Part shown: piece after piece, positions 60,071 through 64,000 of the stretch | Numbering within the stretch: the first letter of the stretch is position 1 | Layout: each line of letters starts with the position of its first letter | DNA from: Cryptomeria japonica | Lineage: Eukaryota; Streptophyta; Pinopsida; Cupressales; Cupressaceae | DNA length: 64,000 nucleotides | Assembly: GCF_030272615.1 (NCBI RefSeq) | Contig: NC_081414.1 | Span: forward strand, 232,732,733-232,796,732 | Direction: 5' to 3' | Program-made: the position numbers and the translations under genes | The notes under the pieces: model-generated | Database searches by the model: none | What the model was told of the DNA's origin: nothing | What the model saw: the letters and a program-made list of their open reading frames with translations, nothing else

Positions 60071-60085
60071 TATCATCCCCCCCTC
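60071..60085 (-). other. Probable polypurine tract of element T
   Basis: The minus strand reads GAGGGGGGGATGATA directly before an LTR start TGTCCTTAATTTG. This supports a minus-strand element whose 3' LTR contains the duplicated segment. Confidence 0.7.
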
Positions 60086-60949
60086 AATTTAATTTATTGC
60101 TTGTCCCAAAGTAGGCCCCACTAACCTATTTTGCATAAAACCTATTTCTCTGAAATCAAAATGAGCAGCAATTCCTAAATTTTGTGCTGAGGGATTCCAA
60201 TAGAAACTCTTTGACTGGACAATCCATTGCCACCTTGTTTCCTTTACTTCTTTATCATATTGCTCAATCCCTTTGCAACTTGATATAGTTCACACAAGTA
60301 GAGGAAGTTGGAAGATAAGTGGCATCCACTTCAGATTTTACGCCTTGGCCAATTCTAGATACTTTCTTTCTCTCTGAATGGTTACATGATAATTACAGAG
60401 AGAATGAGGTTCTTTTTGTTGCAAATCATCTGCGAGTTCCTGCCAACATTGTGCAACAAAGTCCAAGATGTCTCTACCCTATGCATGAATCAATATATCA
60501 TATTCTACATAAACATTTGCCCTAGATATTATTATTTGTTGCCAAATAATAGTTTTACGGGTAAGAAATATCCATTCATTCATTATAGCAGATCTGCATT
60601 ATTAGATTTAATTCTAAGGGACAATCTAACTATTCTCTCAACTTCTCTATTTGTGATCATTTTATTACCCCTTTTATTCATTCTTAAAATAAAAACAAAA
60701 TGCCCTGAATTGAATATATCCCACATATAGAAAGGGGGTTTCAACTAGTGTTATATGGCATAGCAAGACTATGTAAATAAAACTCGCATAATATATTTTG
60801 TAACTCTAGGGTGGATGACTTAGAAATATGAAATAATTATCTAAGAGAAACAAGTGAAAAAGGAAAATCTGAGCATATTTACATTAACTGAGAATTAAGC
60901 AATTTCTCCCTAAGGAATAATGTGTATATCAGTGCTAGTGGTATGCAGC
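60086..60949 (-). other. Element T 3' non-coding part
   Basis: No ORF or named repeat is visible. It lies between the ORF3 relic and the polypurine tract of T. Confidence 0.45.
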
Positions 60950-62995
60950 TGATAATATGTGGAACCATGGAAGACATAGTATCTACCTTATTTCTTAGCC
61001 TTGCAACTTCTGTTTCATTTTCATTTTGCTTGCTTTCCATTACTTATTGCATTTTTCTTTTCTTGTGTCGTTTCTTTCTCTTGTATTTGGAGTTGTTTAA
61101 CTTGTTTCCACAATGTTAATTGACTAAAGGCCAATATATTGAAGGATGAATATGTGGTACAATTGTTGATAGTGGCTCCCATGACTAGCTCTATTATTGG
61201 GGTAGATTCTTTCCTCTGAACAGTCTCAATGACATCTTATGTTTCCTTGGTAACCATTTATACCAATCTGTCCAAATTAACATTCTTCAATGTTGTAATC
61301 TCTTTTCTTCAACTTGTGTCTCTTCCACATTGTGTATTTCAATTATTTATTCATCTTCTATTTGCTTTGCTACATACCCTGTTTGTCTGACCACATTTTG
61401 TTCTCTGATTTTTTCAATAACATACCCCTTGAAGGTTGTGGCATATCCATAGAAACATCAACATCTCCTTCCTCTAGCCTATCTGGGTGAATTTATGAAA
61501 TGAATTTAAATTGGTCTCGAAGGATGCTTCTCTTTCCTCTACAAATGGAGACCTTGTCTAAATATAAATTCACGTTCACTACTAGTCTCTAAATCAATGT
61601 CGAAGACTATCTGGGGTTTCATCTTTCCTTTAGAGAATCCTATCTTCTTCTTCAACCTATGAGATTTTTGTTGTATTGTAGCATCGATTCTCTATTTCTC
61701 CTTTTTCTTTCTTGCCTTTCTAGCTGCAGACAATATTTATTCAACAACTCATAAACTAGTTAATGGAGGTTTCTCTAAAATAGTAATGGCAATAGGAACC
61801 TATTGGAATTGAGTATCAGAAGGTTGAGTTTTTCTTCTTGGTTCAACAAAAGTAGGTGGGATTGCTAACCTTATTTTCTTCCTTGCAGTAGTAATAGGTG
61901 TTTGCTCTTGCTCAATGGCAAGGCTCCCATCAATTTTGACTTTCTTACTTTTTGAGGGTCTATATTTTTCCTTAGTCCCTTTTCGTTTGGCAGGTGAGGT
62001 CTTTTTATTTCCTTTTTCTGATGTGGTAGTAGGGTTTTTACCTTAGGGCTTGGTTGATTTTCACTTGTCGGATTTTTTATTTTTCTTGGCTCTTTTTCTC
62101 TTTAGAGCACTTCTCAATGCTCTTGGGATTGGGTTTAGTTACAACTTTTTGGGCTAATTTTTGGCAATGGATTTTGGCTGCAGGAGGACTCGTTTGAGGT
62201 TCCTCAACCTCCTCTTGAGATTTTGGGCTATTTTTTTCTTGATAATAAATCAATTCTTCTTGCTCAGACTGTACCAGTTGCATACTTCTTTCCCCTCCCT
62301 CCAACCCTCTAAATATCAGTTTCCTACCTCCCATACCCAAATTCAAATGTTTTACTTTCTTAGCTTTAAAAAATATTCCCAAATCATTTCAGGAAATTGA
62401 ATGGCCAAATTTATTTTCATAAGAAGATTTATTAAACAATGATGAGACAATTAGATATCCTTACCTTTTTGTGCTTCTATGACCATCATGGTACGAAAAT
62501 GGGACAAATAATCAAGACATTTACCAATTGGCCATGGTGTGGATGACTAAGCAACTTTAAATGATGTGAATAGAGTAGTGACATCATTCCTTCACAAAAT
62601 AAATATCTAATTATAAACTCAGCTACTTTTGCCCACTTTTCTGGCAAAGAAACTATCTTAGTTCCTTGTTAAGAGGCGTCCAAAAGTGGGTCAATCGACA
62701 TTGTAATTTTTTCTCTAATTGAAATTGCATCATGGGTGCTATGATATTCCTCTTCATCAATAGAAAATCTAATCACTTCTAAAATGGATAGCATACTGAA
62801 ATCTACATGCGACCCTTTAATAGTGGCTACATTATCCTACATATTCCATGAAAAATCAAGCGCTATTATACTCTCCCAATTTGTGAAAATAGTCCATCCA
62901 CCATACATTCACCAACTCATTCCTATAGTGGTAGACATAGTTGAATAGGGTTTTAACCAAAGGTTCTTCCTTATAGCATCCCCACTCATCTTCCA
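60950..62995 (-). pseudogene. Element T ORF3-type protein, broken
   Basis: Read on the minus strand, WAKVAEFIIRYLFCEG (about 62590-62640) and LSHHCLINLLMK (about 62410-62446) correspond to EITRYIIHYITCEG and CLSHHGLIKLLV in element E. A lysine/glutamate-rich region follows (62077-62382: open, with KSQEEVEEPQTSPPAAK). A charged helical tail extends to about 60950. There are multiple stops. It ends near its LTR side, as in element E, which fixes the orientation of T. Confidence 0.65.
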
Positions 62996-63001
62996 TCTAC
63001 C

Positions 63002-63280
63002 GGTAGGCAAACAATTGTTAGATTTACTGAACAACATGGGAGAGAACTGAAAGAACTTCAACCGGAAATTTGTCTGTCACCGGTTGCAACTTCCTCTGAG
63101 AGTGACATACCGGCTACATTCAAAAGAGTTGAAAGGAAGAGAAAAACTTCATCGGTACCCTCACCTTCTCCTAGAAAAACAAGACAGAAACAACAAGCGG
63201 TGAAGGCACCCTTAGCGAAGCAATCATTCCTTAAGGCAGATAAAGGTATTTATAACCATGGCTTTTTCATCTACTCCTAA
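63002..63280 (+). pseudogene. H2 upstream open frame with basic, Ser/Pro-rich tail (5' end missing)
   Basis: The frame from at least 63002 to the TAA at 63278-63280 is open. It encodes FKRVERKRKTSSVPSPSPRK followed by a QK-rich end and LKADKGIY. The basic cluster resembles a nuclear localisation signal. In element H the corresponding stretch (16450-16544) keeps RKTRAK...LKED and GIY, though with a TAA in between. The frame overlaps the start of ORF2 by 23 bp. Whether it is a real protein end or a leader is open. Confidence 0.45.
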
Positions 63281-64000
63281 ATTCATTGCAAACCCTACTA
63301 TTGTTGAAGTAGTTAAGTGCCCTAGACCTGTCTTCAAACTAGCTCCCAAAATTGCTAAGAAAGATGATGACATAGGTGCATTCTCCCAAATCCCTAAAGG
63401 AGTAGTTTATGCTGAAGACCCTAGAATGTATATACATTGTCATATAGAGGAATTGGGTGATGATGAAATCAAAAACATGTATAAATCTGTAATTTGTGAT
63501 GAATCCGGAAATGTCAAAACTGAACACAAGATAATAGAAACCCTAGGTTTTACAGAAATTCTTAGTATCCCAGATTTTCCCAAGGATATCATAAGAATTG
63601 TGCTAAGCAGGGTTCATGGTGAATTTTTTTGGTTGGAATCTATTCACAAGATTACTAAGGAAGTTGTCAAAGCAGTAATAGGGTTACCTTCCACCAGTAA
63701 CAAACCTGACAAAACCAAGAGAGTCTCAAATGACACAGTGATAGACCTAACTGGTGCAACATTTGACAAGAGATCATTGAGGGTAAATGATGTAACGGAT
63801 ATCAATGTCAAATTTATCAATATGATCTTAGGCTACAAAACTACACGTGCAAATAGGTTAAAATCAGTTAGCCTATGCATTAAAAGTGCCTATGATATGG
63901 TAAATGATAATGCAAGGATAGACATATGTGAATGGCTTAAAGATGAACTGATTGATAACTTGGGAAAGATAAAGAAAGACAAAAAGGGAACATTCAGATT
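63258..64000 (+). CDS. H2 ORF2: homologue of the unknown element H protein (partial)
   Basis: The ATG at 63258 opens 247 codons with no stop up to the window edge. It keeps FIANPTI, GAFSQIPKGV, YIHCHIEE, EHKIIETLGF, EILSIPDFPK, SRVHGEFFWL, SLRVNDV, SLCIKSAYDMV and DICEWLKDE from H ORF2, with one codon less near 63860. It continues past the H stop (KKDKKGTFRF), so this copy may be longer. It is in better condition than most ORFs here. Its function is unknown. Confidence 0.8.
   Translation, partial: MAFSSTPKFIANPTIVEVVKCPRPVFKLAPKIAKKDDDIGAFSQIPKGVVYAEDPRMYIHCHIEELGDDEIKNMYKSVICDESGNVKTEHKIIETLGFTEILSIPDFPKDIIRIVLSRVHGEFFWLESIHKITKEVVKAVIGLPSTSNKPDKTKRVSNDTVIDLTGATFDKRSLRVNDVTDINVKFINMILGYKTTRANRLKSVSLCIKSAYDMVNDNARIDICEWLKDELIDNLGKIKKDKKGTFR

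Larger units (their letters stand above)
44880..62995 (-). mobile_element. Element T: Athila-like gypsy element on the minus strand, invaded by E
   Basis: A probable 3' LTR of about 990 bp is formed by 44880-45860 plus 60061-60070, with E inserted near its inner end. On the minus strand it would begin TGTCCTTAATTTG at 60070 and end GTGTTACA at 44880. A purine tract follows at 60071-60085, then an ORF3-type relic (60950-62995). The 5' part is missing because H2-type sequence begins near 62998. The LTR end at 44880 is inferred from the TG start and total length only. Confidence 0.6.
62998..64000 (+). mobile_element. H2: partial second member of the element H family
   Basis: The sequence from about 62998 is homologous to the interior of element H around ORF2. 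No LTR, ORF1 or target duplication is seen at its left edge, where it meets T, so it is truncated or begins inside the element. It runs off the window. Confidence 0.75.

Overview
This window is plant nuclear DNA made almost entirely of nested, mostly decayed LTR retrotransposons. I found no convincing host gene, rRNA or tRNA. The sequence is AT-rich and dominated by Ty1/copia and Ty3/gypsy families, with old insertions inside older ones. A very large plant genome, plausibly a conifer or other gymnosperm, fits this, but the sequence does not prove the species.

Layout. (A) 1-4839: a Tnt1/Tork-like copia element on the minus strand, cut by the window start, with its 5' LTR at 3946-4839. 4840-7080: unclassified DNA with a degenerate ~70-bp repeat. 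7081-8559: a broken ORF related to the post-integrase ORF ('ORF3') of the Athila-like elements further right. 8560-14283: unclassified. (H) 14289-18156: a complete non-autonomous LTR element (TSD GCACC). It encodes a coiled-coil protein with four CCHC knuckles and a 242-residue protein of unknown function, and has no polymerase. 18162-20709: unclassified, with hairpins and a purine-rich stretch. (Q) 20715-22311: a solo LTR of the chromovirus family P (TSD AAAGT). (C) 22577-44779: an old relic of the A family on the minus strand, split by two insertions. The first is B (copia, plus strand, 22620-37611, TSD ATCTT), which itself contains P (chromovirus, minus strand, 28396-36269, TSD GAGTT). The second is D (39642-44336), a 4.7-kb non-coding block with TG...CA ends. 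(T) 44880-62995: a minus-strand Athila-like element whose 3' LTR was invaded by E. (E) 45861-59476: a plus-strand Athila-like gypsy element flanked by a 585-bp direct duplication instead of the usual 5 bp. E contains G (48724-51225, TSD CACCT), a non-coding LTR element. (H2) ~62998-64000: part of a second H-type element with the same unknown ORF, running off the window.

How the parts relate. H shares with B its LTR ends, a 32-nt stretch around the polypurine tract (one mismatch) and blocks of the R/U5 region. H therefore looks like a parasite copied by a B-type copia polymerase, while keeping its own conserved proteins. ORF3-type sequences occur three times, two of them in Athila-like contexts. 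LTR comparisons give a rough order: P is youngest (about 3% difference over the 137 bp counted), while B and E are older (about 10% in the stretches compared). Most ORFs carry stops, frameshifts or deletions. The best preserved are ORF2 of H and H2, the 638-codon pol segment of P and the RT/RNase H segment of A.
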